In this document: positions 10,577 to 20,878 of the stretch, piece after piece
Layout of the letters: every line of letters begins with the position of its first letter
Position numbering within the stretch: the first letter of the stretch is position 1
NCBI RefSeq assembly: GCF_020906515.1
Contig: NC_085849.1
Coordinates: 4,464,001 to 4,528,000 of the forward strand
Direction of reading: 5' to 3'
DNA length: 64,000 bases
From: Vanrija pseudolonga
Lineage: Eukaryota > Basidiomycota > Tremellomycetes > Trichosporonales > Trichosporonaceae
Position numbers and translations under genes: made by a program
The notes under the pieces: model-generated
Told to the model about the DNA's origin: nothing
Database searches by the model: none
The model's input: the letters and a program-made list of their open reading frames with translations, nothing else

Positions 10577-12079
10577 CTACGCCGTGTCCAGCCCCTCGAG
10601 CTCGGCAAGCACGCGCTCCATGACGTTAGCCTTGAGCGCGAGCCACACGCTCGCACCGGTCTTCCACCACTCGGCGCCGTGCCCGCCGCTGTTGCGGGGG
10701 AGGACGAGCACGAGGCCGTCGACGGCATGGAACGCGGGGTGGACGTGCACCGGGGCCGCGGAACCAAACTTGACGTCGTAGAGCGCGTACCCGAGCCAGC
10801 TGGTCGCGACCATCGCGCGCTCCCCGAAGAAGTAGTTGGCCTCGCGGACCGGGTCGGACGCGAACGCCATGTGGTGCAGCGCAACCCCGACATTCTCGGG
10901 CGTGAACGCGTCGAGCGACTTGCGGATGGCCGCAGCGGCACCGGTCTCGAGGTCGGCAACTGACGCCGCCGAGCTTGCCATGAGCACCGGCGCGCCGCTG
11001 TCCCAGTCCTTGAGGCCGAGGCGGCGGCGCACGCCGACAGTGCTGGAGAAGTGCACCTCCGTCTCGGGGGCGAGGTTGCGCGCGCGCACGTTTGCGCGCC
11101 AGATAAAGCCAAGAAGCGCGTCAAGGTGCGTCTTGCCGCCCTCGCCGCACAGCTCGTACGCCTTGCCGACAGCGGCGGGCGAGAGTGTGACGGTGCGCTC
11201 CACGCTGTCGTTGTTACGCCAGTCCCAAGTCTCCCACGGCATGCGGTGGGGGTTACCCTCGAGCGGCGGGGCGATGCCATCGACCGGCTCGACGACGAGG
11301 AAAGGAAGCGCGAGCTTAGGGTCAGAGGCGTACACGTCCAGGCGACGACCGGGGAGCTCAGCGGCGCGCGCCTTGATGCCGGCGTCCTCCGCGTCCGCGT
11401 CGATGTCGCCCGCGGCGTGCTTGTCCACCTCGGTGAAGGCGGCGGGCGTCGCGGCGATCTGGGGCGCAGCCTTGCCCTCCTTGAGGGCGGTGTACACCGC
11501 CGCCCAGTCGTGCACGAAGCGGAGCACGCTGTGCGTGTCGAAGAGGGCGTGCGTGCCCAGCACAGCGAGGGCGGCGCCGTCGTCAAACGACGTGAGCTGC
11601 GCGACGAGGGCGTGGCCGGGCACGTAGTGCGGGCGGAGGCGCACGACCTTGTGGGCGGTGCACAGAAGGTTGCTCGAGCACGGGCTCGCGTCGGCGGTGC
11701 TGTCACTCAGCTTGTGCGGGAGGGCGTCGGCGATCGGGCCGTCGCACGTCGCGGCGGTGAAGAGGATGCCGGGCGACTTGTCGTCGTGCACCGCCCAGAG
11801 GCGGCCATGGCGCTTGGTGTGCGCGGCGGCGGCGGCGGCGTCACCAGCACTGGGGGGGATCTTGTCGGTGATGGTGTAGCTCGTGTGCGGGTACGCATTC
11901 GCGACCGTGTCGAGCGCCTTGAGGAGCACGTCGGTGTCGACGGCGCCGTTGAGGAACCAGACCGGCGGCACGGGCGGACCCATCGCCAGGCTGTTGCCCG
12001 TGATGCTGATGGGGAAGGTGTGGTGGTCGTGGGCCTGCGGCTGCACGACGACCTGTGAGGTGATGATGACCTTGGACAT
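10577..12079 (-). CDS. BAHD-type acyltransferase (PF02458-like)
   Basis: A single exon from ATG at 12079, 500 residues. The family moves an acyl group from acyl-CoA to a hydroxyl or amine acceptor. The diagnostic His-x3-Asp motif is present as His177-Ala-Leu-Phe-Asp181. A degenerate form of the second motif (Asp-Phe-Gly-Trp-Gly) is present near residue 435 as Asp-Val-Lys-Phe-Gly. The length fits fungal members (450-520), and two CoA-acyltransferase-like halves are apparent. No signal peptide is visible, so it is likely cytosolic. A strong TATA sequence lies 60 nt upstream. It sits 142 bp from the 3' end of the thiolase gene on the same strand; a link to acyl-CoA metabolism is possible but unproven. 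Acceptor substrate unknown. Confidence 0.82.
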   Translation of the reverse strand: MSKVIITSQVVVQPQAHDHHTFPISITGNSLAMGPPVPPVWFLNGAVDTDVLLKALDTVANAYPHTSYTITDKIPPSAGDAAAAAAHTKRHGRLWAVHDDKSPGILFTAATCDGPIADALPHKLSDSTADASPCSSNLLCTAHKVVRLRPHYVPGHALVAQLTSFDDGAALAVLGTHALFDTHSVLRFVHDWAAVYTALKEGKAAPQIAATPAAFTEVDKHAAGDIDADAEDAGIKARAAELPGRRLDVYASDPKLALPFLVVEPVDGIAPPLEGNPHRMPWETWDWRNNDSVERTVTLSPAAVGKAYELCGEGGKTHLDALLGFIWRANVRARNLAPETEVHFSSTVGVRRRLGLKDWDSGAPVLMASSAASVADLETGAAAAIRKSLDAFTPENVGVALHHMAFASDPVREANYFFGERAMVATSWLGYALYDVKFGSAAPVHVHPAFHAVDGLVLVLPRNSGGHGAEWWKTGASVWLALKANVMERVLAELEGLDTA

Positions 12080-12137
12080 TGTGTGAGCGAGTAGGAGGAA
12101 AGAGTGATGTCGAGACGTTGACATGATCAGCGCCGCA

Positions 12138-12145
12138 TTTATATA
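12138..12145 (-). promoter_or_regulatory. TATA box of the BAHD acyltransferase gene
   Basis: TATATAAA on the minus strand, about 60 nt upstream of the ATG at 12079. Confidence 0.6.
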
Positions 12146-12221
12146 CCGACACCGCCCCCACAGCGAGCTCGACACGACACTGCATAGAATAATACATTAG
12201 ACATTGACACCCACCCACCAT

Positions 12222-13543
12222 CTACAGCTTGGCCCGGTTGGTCACCTCGTTGACAAACAGCCCCGCGACGCCGTAGCCCGTGCCGGCACACATGGACGTG
12301 ACGAGGAGCTGGTCGCCAGAGCGCTGGAGCTCCGCGAGGCCAGTCGCGACCTGGCGGGCGCCCGTCGCGCCGAGGGGGTGGCCGAGGGCGATGGCGCCGC
12401 CGTTGGGGTTGAGCTTCTTGTCGGGGATGTGCAGGTCGCGGGCGCAGTAGACTGCCTGGCCGGCAAACGCCTCGTTGATCTCGAACACATCGACGTCGGA
12501 CACGCCCAGCCCCTCCTTCTGCAGCAGCTTGGGGATGGCGACGGCGGGTCCGATGCCCATGATGCGGGGCGGCACGCCAGCAGCGACGACACGCACGACC
12601 TTGCCGATGATGGGCAGGCCGAGGCGCTCGGCGACCGAGCGGCGCGCGAGAACGCACGCTGCCGCGCCGTCCGTCACCTGCGACGCGTTGCCCGCGTGCG
12701 TCGTCCCGTCCGCCTTGAACGCCGGCTTGACCTTGGACAGCGACTCGGCAGTCACACCGTACCGGATCCCGTCGTCCTTGGTGACCGTCTTGCCGTTGAC
12801 GGTGACGGGGACGATCTCGCCGTCAAACTTGCCAGACTTTTGCGCCGCCTCGGCCTTGTTGTACGACGAGGCCGCGAACGCGTCCTGGTCTGCACGGCTG
12901 ATGTGGTTCTCCTCGACGACGTTCTCGTTGGTGATGCCCATGGGGATGAGACAGTCGGCGGCGACTGGCGGGGTGGTTAGCCACAGTCTCTCGGTATCTG
13001 GTCGAGGTCGTGCTCGCTAACGCGAGCACCCGCCTCTCCCACTCACGCTGGTTCTTGACCACCTCCTCCGAATGAGGGTGGTCGAGCGGCTTGGGCACGA
13101 AGTGGTGCGTCATGCTCTCGGCGCCGCCCGCAATGCCAATGTCAATGTCGCCCGCGTGGATCTCGTTGGCGATCGTCCAGATGGCCTGCAAAGACGACGA
13201 GCACTGGCGGTTGACGGTGCTCAGCGTCGCCGAGATGGGGATGCCGGCGTGCAGCGCCGCCATGCGCGAGATGCTGGCCCCTCCGCGCGGGGTGCGCACC
13301 GTGCCGATCTGGATATCGTCGATGAGCTTGGGGTCGATGCGCGCGGCGTCAATGGCGCCCTTGAGCACCGCGGACAGCAGGTCCTCGTACCGCGCCTCGG
13401 CGAGCGCGCCCTTCTTGGCCTTCGTGAGCGGCGTGCGCTTGGCCGAGACTAGTGGGGGTGTCAGCGGGCGGCGACCGGCAAGGAGGGTACGTACGGATCA
13501 CGACGTCGTCGGGGTTCTTTTGCAGGATGGAAGCCTTGGTCAT
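12222..13543 (-). CDS. POT1: acetyl-CoA C-acyltransferase (3-ketoacyl-CoA thiolase), peroxisomal type
   Basis: Three exons (13543-13495, 13448-13047, 12964-12222) give 397 residues, the usual thiolase length. The enzyme catalyses the last step of fatty-acid beta-oxidation, splitting 3-ketoacyl-CoA with CoA. The acyl-enzyme cysteine lies in Asn-Arg-Gln-Cys-Ser-Ser-Ser. The C-terminal half carries the His motif (Gly-Gly-Ala-Ile-Ala-Leu-Gly-His-Pro-Leu-Gly) and the second active cysteine (Cys-Ala-Gly-Thr-Gly-Tyr-Gly). The chain ends Asn-Arg-Ala-Lys-Leu, and Ala-Lys-Leu is a functional-looking PTS1 tripeptide. No PTS2 nonapeptide is visible at the N-terminus, although many fungal peroxisomal thiolases use PTS2. 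The symbol is given by family; a cytosolic acetoacetyl-CoA thiolase is less likely given the C-terminus and overall sequence. Both introns are short with canonical ends. Confidence 0.92.
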
Positions 13544-14891
13544 GGTGACAAGTGATGGGTGTTTAGGACGATGAGAGAGCACTGTCGAGACTGTTATAAG
13601 TCATGGGGAGGGCCGAGGAGGTCGAGAGCGAGGTCCAGAGCCCGCATAGGAGGCCTCATGTGATGGGATCCCGGCTATCGTCGTCATCGGAAAAGACCGA
13701 ACACCGACAATGGGGGAGGGAGGGTACCTCGACAGGTGGGTGCAGCCCACAACCATGCTCCTCGCGTCGCTCACTGACGCTCTATACATCAAAGAAAGTG
13801 TCAAGAGCATGCAAAAGAGTCTCACTTACACATTCACATGCATTGAGGTGCTCACAACGCCTGTGGTGCTGCTATGAGACAGTGAAAACAACAGCTTCTT
13901 CGGCGATGGGAAGGCAAACTGCTGACATCATCCCGCTGACACGGATCCCTATCAACCCCAGAGTCAACCCCTCGGCCGTAAGGATAACACACTTCTCGTG
14001 CGAGCTTTCACCGTTGTCGACCGTCGTGGACCGCAGCTCGTCAACTGGGCCCCCGTGGTACGCGTGTCGCGTCGCGTCGTGCCCTGTGGTCGTTCGGGAT
14101 GGGCAAGGGGAGGAGTCGGGGTGGGGCACCGGTGCAGCCCGACCTGAAGGGTGAGTCGGCTCATTAAAGCTGCCTTCACGCGGCTGACCTATCTGTTCCA
14201 GACATCCTCGTTACTCTGATCGCCTGAGGACCACGGTGCTGGTTACGCCACTGACATTGCTCTAACGATCCTTCCCGCAGTCCACAGTGCCCCTACTCGA
14301 CCAACTGACGCCGAGCAGGCGAACCAAACCGTGTTCCTGCACACCCTCAGCAGTGCCGGAACGGACGACCGTTACGCATCTTTCCGAGCCTGCTCCGGGC
14401 TTCCGGGCAGGCTGCCACTCACCCAGGAGGCCGGGGGACGCATTTGAAGCCCCCATCACTGCAGATGTACGGAGAGCGAGCGCACTCCGGCCCTCTCCCA
14501 GCCACACCTGGAGCAAGAGCGGGAACAGGGGGGTTTGGTCTCCCAGCCATGGTGTTCTGCGGCACACAGGTCGATTTATGGCGACACATTAGCGGGAGGG
14601 ATCACCTGGAGAGCCACCACGTCGGGCTTTGCCAGGGGGGAAGACCGCGGTGACAGGGGAGCGTCTCTGGTGAAGTCGAATGGTGCGAGCTGGCGGGAGC
14701 GGGGGGCTGTGTCTCCCGGACACTGGGAAGGGACGGGGGGTAGTCGATGTCATGCGAAGGGCTGAGATCGCGGCTGAGGTCATCGGAGATGAGGTATAAG
14801 CTGATCCCCAGAGTTGCGGAGCTGTCGTGCTCCCCCTCCTCAGATTACCTGGAAGCAGGGGTGCAAGCTCACTGAATGCATCAAACTAAAC
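13544..14891. other. intergenic region, 1.35 kb, no gene recognised
   Basis: Upstream of the thiolase gene and downstream of the first orphan-family gene. Open frames up to 183 codons exist (13603-14154 plus), but the products look random. No RNA gene or repeat was seen. Confidence 0.5.
13593..13598 (-). promoter_or_regulatory. TATA-like element of the thiolase gene
   Basis: TATAAC on the minus strand, 50 nt upstream of the ATG at 13543. Confidence 0.45.
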
Positions 14892-16171
14892 CTACTCCCT
14901 CTCCTCCCCGCGACACATCTCCTCGAGCTCCTCGACCTGCGCCACGATCCGCTCGGCACCCATAGCCTCAACAAGTGCGGGGTCGAACCCGGTCTGGTCA
15001 TGTTCGCGCGCGCCAGGAAGCGTAGCGGCAAAGAGCGAGCCGAGGCCGAGCGACTGGTCGAGGGGCGGCAGGCCGAGTGCCTCCATGACCATCGCAGCGA
15101 CGAGCAGCGGGGAAACCACCACGCCGGCCCACTCACCCTTGAGCTCTTTCTTCACTTGCTGACGCATGGTGGTCAGTTCTTGTCCGCGGTCTGCCGTCGC
15201 GTCCTCGTCGCTCGGCTGGCCGGTGTGCCAGTCGTACAATCGGAGCAACGCAGCCCACAGGTCGGACGGCGTGCCAGGCGTTCCGGCCGCCTCCTCCGCC
15301 TCGACTGCCCACCCTGCGCGTCAGCGTCACACCTGGGAGAGAGCACTTGCTGTTCACGACCGCGACGTCGACATACGGCGCCTTGTCTGCTGTCAGCAAT
15401 GCCCTGTCCACCTCGAGCTCACCGAAAACGCTCCCCGCCTCGGCGCTTGCCAACTCCTTGATGATGTTGGCCGCTACGTATGCGAACAGAGCGGCGACAA
15501 TGTCGCGCGGGAAGCGTTCCCGCACGTCCTCCTCGATCGCAGTCATGGCCTGCACCGCGCCGTCCGGGTCCCCGAACATGGTACGCACTGCGTTCCTCGC
15601 CGAACCGTTGAGCCACTTGTGCAGGCGCAGCAACGCCCTGTCCCTGATGTCCTGGAGAACGCCGGGGTGCGTGGAGCCAGCTGGACAGCGAAGCCGCGCC
15701 GCACGCGGAACAGGCAGCGCGAGCACGGCAAAACCGGGGACGGCGAGCGCGTCCTGGCCCGCGAGGAGGCCGCGCTCCTGCATTGCCTGGAGGGCAGAGA
15801 GCACCGTCTCGACGCTCGCAGCCACGCTCCACTCTCCGCTGGGGCCGTGCAGCGCGCGCCGGGCCGATGACCTGAGCTGTGTGGCGAGCTTGAAGACGTA
15901 CGCCGGGTCCGAGTCCACGCGGATTATGATTCCCGCCAGCCGCCGCGCGACGACGAGCTGCAGGACCTTGTTTCCTCCGTCCTGGTTCGAGAGCACAAAA
16001 TGTGCCAGCACCGCGGCGGTGCGCGCCGCTGCCTGGAGCCGCGGGCCGTCGGCCACCTCGTTCGGTCGACGTCTGTCACGGTGATTTCGGGCCTTGGAGG
16101 CTTGCGCCGGGTGAGGGAGGGCGGACGGAGGCAACGGGGGGTGAGGCGGGCGACTGGTTGTGCGGGAGCAT
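14892..16171 (-). CDS. orphan helical protein, tandem family member 1
   Basis: The family is not recognised. The secure part is two exons, about 16032-15351 and 15313-14892, joined across a 37-nt intron with a GC donor (GCAAGT...CGCAG). The most plausible start is the ATG at 16171, a 66-nt exon, then an intron ending CTCCAG before 16032; this gives 389 residues. An acceptor 24 nt earlier is an alternative, so the 5' end is uncertain. The protein is Ala/Leu-rich and probably all helical, with no signal peptide. Three blocks recur in the two neighbouring genes: Leu-Gln-Ala-Met-Gln-Glu, then an Ala-Ile-Glu-Glu helix, then Trp-Ala-Ala-Leu-Leu-x4-Asp-Trp-His-Thr-Gly. It is the first of three same-strand genes of this family. 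Function unknown. Confidence 0.65.
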
Positions 16172-16611
16172 GGCGCGTTGAGGGGTTGCACAGGGAATAG
16201 TTGGTGCGGTCTTTGGTATTGGACACTCGGTGTCGCCTGGGAGAGGCGAGTGGCTGGGTTAGGTGAGGCGGGGCTGGAGTCAGTTGGGTGTGGGTAACGT
16301 GCGCTGGAATCACAGTGAGTGCGGTGGAAAGTTGAAGGAACGTGTGCAAATGACCATGGATGTATGCAGCAGAACCAGGCGGCGACGCGCCCAAACTCGC
16401 AGTAGAAGATTGATCGTGTGTGTGGCCTCGTTGACACCGCGCGCGGTGATGGCGTCACGCTCACCTCCTCGCAAGGCCGATTCTTCTCACTCCAAAAACT
16501 CGAAACACCAGCAATCCATGCCCACTATAATATACAAGTAAATGGGAACACAAGGAGATGCATGCGCCCCAGCCCGACAATTATCGGAATTTACAGTGGC
16601 GCGTGGCGCCA
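16172..16611. other. spacer between orphan-family members 1 and 2
   Basis: 440 bp holding the promoter and 5' leader of member 1. A frame open on the minus strand across most of it has no ATG, so extra upstream coding sequence for member 1 cannot be excluded. Confidence 0.45.
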
Positions 16612-18071
16612 TCACGCTCGACACATCTTCTCGAGAGCAAGCAGCGTCATGACGCGGAACTTGACGCCTTTGCCCTCCAAAAGCGCGAGACCGGTGTAGT
16701 TGTTCCACTTTGCGCTGGCCAGCGTGGCGGGGTATAGCGTGTCGATGCGATATCGGCGGTCCAATGGGGCGCCACATATGGTCTTGTGCAGCTGGGCCGC
16801 GATGTCCGCGTTGCTTCCGCCTCCGCCACCGGTCGACGCGATCTCTGCACACTGCCTCTTGAGGCGCGACGCGAGACCCGAGCTCCCGGCTCCCAGACTG
16901 CCGGTGTACCACCTCATGAAGGTCATCATCGAGCTCCAGAGGGGCGGCGTGCCGCTGTTGATGGACTTCACCTGCCTTCCCCATTCTGCAGTCAGCTCAG
17001 TTTGTGGACGGCTCACTCACCCATCACCACTCCTCCTGGGACCTCAGCTGAAATGTCTGGTGTCAGTGACGTCGAGGAGTGGCGCATACCTTGGTCGCTG
17101 AGGCGCCTGTTTCGTGCCATGGCACCCATGAGTTCCGCCGCGAACGAGGCGTAGATTGCCTCGCAGAGGACCTTCGCCACGGCCGTCGACATGCTCGACT
17201 TGATGCGCTCTTGGATCGCTGCAATTTGCCCCACGGCCTGAGGACAGTCGGACATGAGGGTTGCGTAAAGGATTACCCCCTGTGCCGTGACGTAGTCGGA
17301 GAGGTGGGCCGCCGCGATAGTTTTGAGTTCGGCGACGAGGCGGGCGAAACGCGTCAGGTTATCGCCTGTATGAGGGTCGGCGGTGTCCGAGGCACCCTCA
17401 TCCTCTTGTTCCAGCACCAGGTGAGCCTCCATGGCAGGCGCCCACCGTACACCGAGGTGGGGAGATGTTGGGCTGACGGCGGCGAGCAAAACACGCTCCT
17501 CCATGGCCTGTATGACGACAAATGCGGCCCGCGCAGCCCGGAGGAAGTCCGACCCGCTGGTCGCTGCCTTGTCAAGGTACTCGCGCAGGACGCAAGCGAC
17601 AAACCCAGGGAAGAGGGGAAGCAGGTATGTCGAGCTGGAGGAAGGTGAGAGTAGCAGATCCGAAAGGCGCCGGGCAAACACCAGCCGGGGGAGCCCCGCG
17701 TTCCTCGTGTCGAGCGCGAAGGTGAACAGCATTCGCACGAGTACGGCTGCGCGGGTCCGGCGCTCCTCCTCTCCTCGCCACTGGGGTTCGGTCCAGTCCT
17801 GCACCGTGATAGAGGGGGCCGGCGGGGTGACGACGAGGAGTGGGATATTTGGGTTGTGCGGTGTGACGTTCGGCGTGTAGGGTGGTGTCGGCGGTCCGAG
17901 TGAGGGAGGGGAAGAGCTGTCCGAGTCCGCGGCGTACCCCTCGTCGTCGGTGGCGGGGCTGGAGCCGGAGTCGGATGAGGGGGCTGGACTGCTGGTGTAG
18001 GACGGGGGGTTGTGTAGCCGGGGAGTGACGTGCCACAGAGTCCGGACGTTGGGCTGGTCTGCGTTTGGCAT
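16612..18071 (-). CDS. orphan helical protein, tandem family member 2
   Basis: Three exons (18071-17090, 17047-17021, 16985-16612) join in frame to 460 residues; the middle exon is only 27 nt. The first 110 residues are Pro/Ser/Thr-rich and look disordered. The remainder is predicted helical, with Val-Phe-Ala-Arg-Arg-Leu-Ser-Asp and Ile-Gln-Ala-Met-Glu-Glu-Arg-Val-Leu-Leu matching member 1 closely. An Ala-Ile-Gln-Glu-Arg-Ile helix follows. The C-terminal block Leu-Trp-Ser-Ser-Met-Met-x3-Arg-Trp-Tyr-Thr-Gly is the clearest shared motif. No signal peptide or membrane segment is visible. A TATA-like sequence lies 67 nt upstream of the ATG. I recognise no named family, and no catalytic motif is seen. 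The tandem position and shared block order show descent from a common ancestor with the flanking genes. Confidence 0.75.
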
Positions 18072-18472
18072 GGCTGGTACGGTCGAGCTGGGTTGGTGTT
18101 GGTGGCAATGAGTCGGTGAGTGGGTGAGTAGAGAGCGAATATATGATGTGCAGTTCCGCGTGGGGCCGAGTCGCTCCATGCCTTCACCAGCGTAATGGGA
18201 ACGGCGTGTAACAGTCGGGAGATGTGTACAAACAACAGGAGCGCCGCGGAGTGATAGGATGAGTGTTGATGGCGAGGGGATTGGAACGGTACGGTCGGGT
18301 GGCAGGTGCCATCACTGCCTCGGTCGGTTGTTCTCCCCCGTACTGTTGAGTCCATCAGGGTATACGATGCCGCATTGTCTAAAGAGAGAGAACACAGACT
18401 ATGCAAGATGTCATTCTACGCAGATCTACGACACCTACACCCCCTCGACACAAATCCCCCTCGCGCGCCCCA
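18072..18472. other. spacer between orphan-family members 2 and 3
   Basis: 401 bp with the promoter of member 2, including an ATATATT element on the minus strand at 18138-18144. Nothing else recognised. Confidence 0.5.
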
Positions 18473-20161
18473 TCAATCCCGCCACACGACGCCACTCTCG
18501 CACGCGTACTCGAAGGTCCCCCACCGGTTCTTAATCTCGGTTGGGACGCCGTTCCGGTGGAGACGGAGTCCGGGAATCTGCCAGTCGGCCTTGACTTCCC
18601 CCATGTCCTCGGGGAAGAGGGAGCGCAGGCCGAACATGCCATCGAAGGGCGGGTATCGCATGGCAGAGAGCAACTCGCGCGCTACGTTCGCGCTCGGCTG
18701 CCCGCGCTTCGTGGTGGCACGCGCGCCGATACCCAACAGCTTGGCCTCCGTGTTGCGCTTGCGCCGGTCGTCGGTCCCGCTGCACCACTTGAGCAGGCGC
18801 GCCGCGGCGTGCCAGATCCCTGCTTCGGACTTGTTGGAGAGCAGGCGTGCCCCGGTGTGGCGGAACGCTGGAGGGTCAGCTTCGTGAGCTGTGGGTTCGA
18901 GCGCCAAAGCTCACTTTCTAGTACTGCCGAGTCGATGAGGGGCTCCCAATCTACATGGTTAGTCTGTGGAAGGAAGGGGACACTCACTGTCTTCTCCCTT
19001 GGCGAGGTGGGCGATCAACTCCACTCCCGGGCTGGCGTAGATCGCCTTCAAGACCATGCCCGCCCACACGTCGTCCATGCCGTCCTTGACCACCTTCTCA
19101 ATGCCGGCCATCTCGACCTGCACCTTGGCGTCCGCCTCGGGGCTGCCGAGCTTGGTGACCATGGACACCGCCCCGATACCCAAAACCTCCAGCAAGAGAT
19201 CCACCGCGTCAGCGCCGATCTCCAGCAGGGGGACGAGGAACTCGTGCCGCCCGTCCTGGATGCCGGGGTTGTTCACCGGGTTCTTGGGGTAGAGCGGCAA
19301 GCAACGGAACGCAATCTCGTACACCTCCCGCATCCCTTGGACGACGGTGATGATGGCTAGTGTGCGAGCTATGGGGGCCTTGCTGGTGCTGTCCCGGGAG
19401 GTCTTGACGAGGCGGACCTGGCGGTCAATGGCGCGCTTGAGGGCGCGCACGAGCTCCTTGGGGGGCAGGCGGGCAGGAGGGCCGTCGGGCAAGGCGACGC
19501 GGAGGACCACCTCGGCGATCAGGCGGCCGAAGAGCAGTGTGATGCGCGGTGGAGCGGTGCAGAGGTAGTCGAACAGATGTGGGATGAACGTGTTGATCCG
19601 TTCGACAATACGCGCGTCGTTTTCCTCCTGTGGCGTCATGGGAGCCGGGGGTGGGGGAGTCGGGAGGTGGCCGAAGGTGATCTTTCGCTGGGGAGGGTAG
19701 GCGCCAGGAACGGTCGGGGGTTGGGCTGCGCGCAGCTCCAGCATGTCCTCGAGCTCGGGCTCCACCCAGCGGTGGTAATACTGCGCCAGGAGGAGAGCGA
19801 AGACGGCGTCCAGGGTGGCCCCAGGGACGAAGTGAGCGACCGCCGCCACCGTGACGATTCGGACGAGGACGTGCAGGCCGAGGGCGAGGAGGGAGGTGCC
19901 GGGAATGAAGGATAGGATGTCCTCGAGGAGGATGACGAGGACCCCGAGGGCCAGGTAGAAGCCTCCCGAGCGGAGGGCGTACCGGAGGGTGTCGAGCACC
20001 GTCGCCGCGGACGGGAGAGAGACGTGGCGGAGAGCGGTGAGGTCGGGAATCATGCCGACGAGTGTGACTTGAACCATCCTGGTTCCTAGGAGGATGTACA
20101 GGAAGGCCTTGCAGAGCTGGTATGCGCTGCGGGCGGTGAACTCGACCAGGAGCTGGAGCAT
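18473..20161 (-). CDS. orphan membrane-anchored helical protein, tandem family member 3
   Basis: Three exons (20161-18988, 18950-18915, 18867-18473) give 534 residues; the middle exon is 36 nt. Unlike members 1 and 2, it starts with a hydrophobic region of about 125 residues containing three or four membrane segments (about residues 22-40, 69-89, 93-116). The shared family region follows. Val-Val-Gln-Gly-Met-Arg-Glu-Val corresponds to the Gln-Ala-Met-x-Glu block, and Glu-Met-Ala-Gly-Ile-Glu-Lys to the second helix. Ile-Trp-His-Ala-Ala-Ala-Arg-Leu-Leu-Lys-Trp-Cys-Ser-Gly corresponds to the Trp...Trp-x-Thr/Ser-Gly block. A Pro-rich loop (about 170-185) links membrane and soluble parts. The C-terminal 100 residues are longer than in member 1 and end Val-Val-Trp-Arg-Asp. 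No named family is recognised. Membrane attachment is an inference from hydrophobicity. Confidence 0.75.
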
Positions 20162-20878
20162 GTCTGTTGGGTGGTGTGGGTAAGGTGTTGGGGGTCAAAG
20201 TGGACGGAGTTTGGGAAGAGAAAGAGTTGCATGCACCCCCAAGGTATACCAGCGCTGCCCCCAGCTCGAGGGAGTGTTGGGGGCAGCTTGGACCAGGCAG
20301 GGCAGCATGTGTGTGTGTGTGTGGGCTTGCACACAACTGTCCGCGACGGCGAGGACGGCGCGAGGAGGTGGTGTGTGTGGTCGGCGTGGCCGCCACCCTG
20401 GCCATTGTGCGCGCCATTGTAATCCCAGCACTCGACGGCGCGTGGGTGCCCCAGGACGCTTGTGTGCACGCTGAATGCTGCTGATTGCAAGATGCGTGGC
20501 GCGGGCGTGTTGCAGCCACCACTCGCGTCTCATCCGCCTCGTGGCGTGGACGCCAGCCTCGCGCGTTCAGACCATGCATCCGTTGCATCCGGGCAATCTG
20601 CGACGTCAGCCCTCGCTGCCCTCGGTCACCCGAGACGCGTTTCAGCATGCCCGCCCTGGTCCTGCTGCGTCGGATCCAAACGGTTCCCCTCGGCGGCAAG
20701 CGCCGCCACTCACCAGTGTCAGTGAGACTCGCTGGAATGTCTTGGCACGCAAGCTTGGGTGACGACGAGCGCGGGGGGGGGGGGGTACTGAAGCACTTAG
20801 GGCTGCTTGCTCGCGGGCCCTACAACATCCATCCAGCTCGTCGACGTCTCATCCGCCCATCTTATCGCTAGCCTAGCC
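20162..20878. other. divergent intergenic region with a 13-G tract
   Basis: Shared upstream region of orphan member 3 (minus) and the glycosylated protein gene (plus). It contains a TG run near 20310-20322 and a run of 13 G at 20773-20785. I looked for an upstream signal-peptide exon for the plus-strand gene and did not find a convincing one. Confidence 0.5.
20773..20785 (+). repeat. G13 homopolymer
   Basis: Thirteen consecutive G residues about 95 nt upstream of the ATG at 20879. Confidence 0.9.

Noticed and set aside
11051-12058. 335-codon plus-strand frame opposite the BAHD gene
   Set aside because: Arg/Val/Gly-rich with no recognisable fold; shadow of the minus-strand acyltransferase.
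14262-14592. Opposed 101-codon frames in the 13.5-14.9 kb gap
   Set aside because: No hydrophobic core, motif or splice-linked extension.
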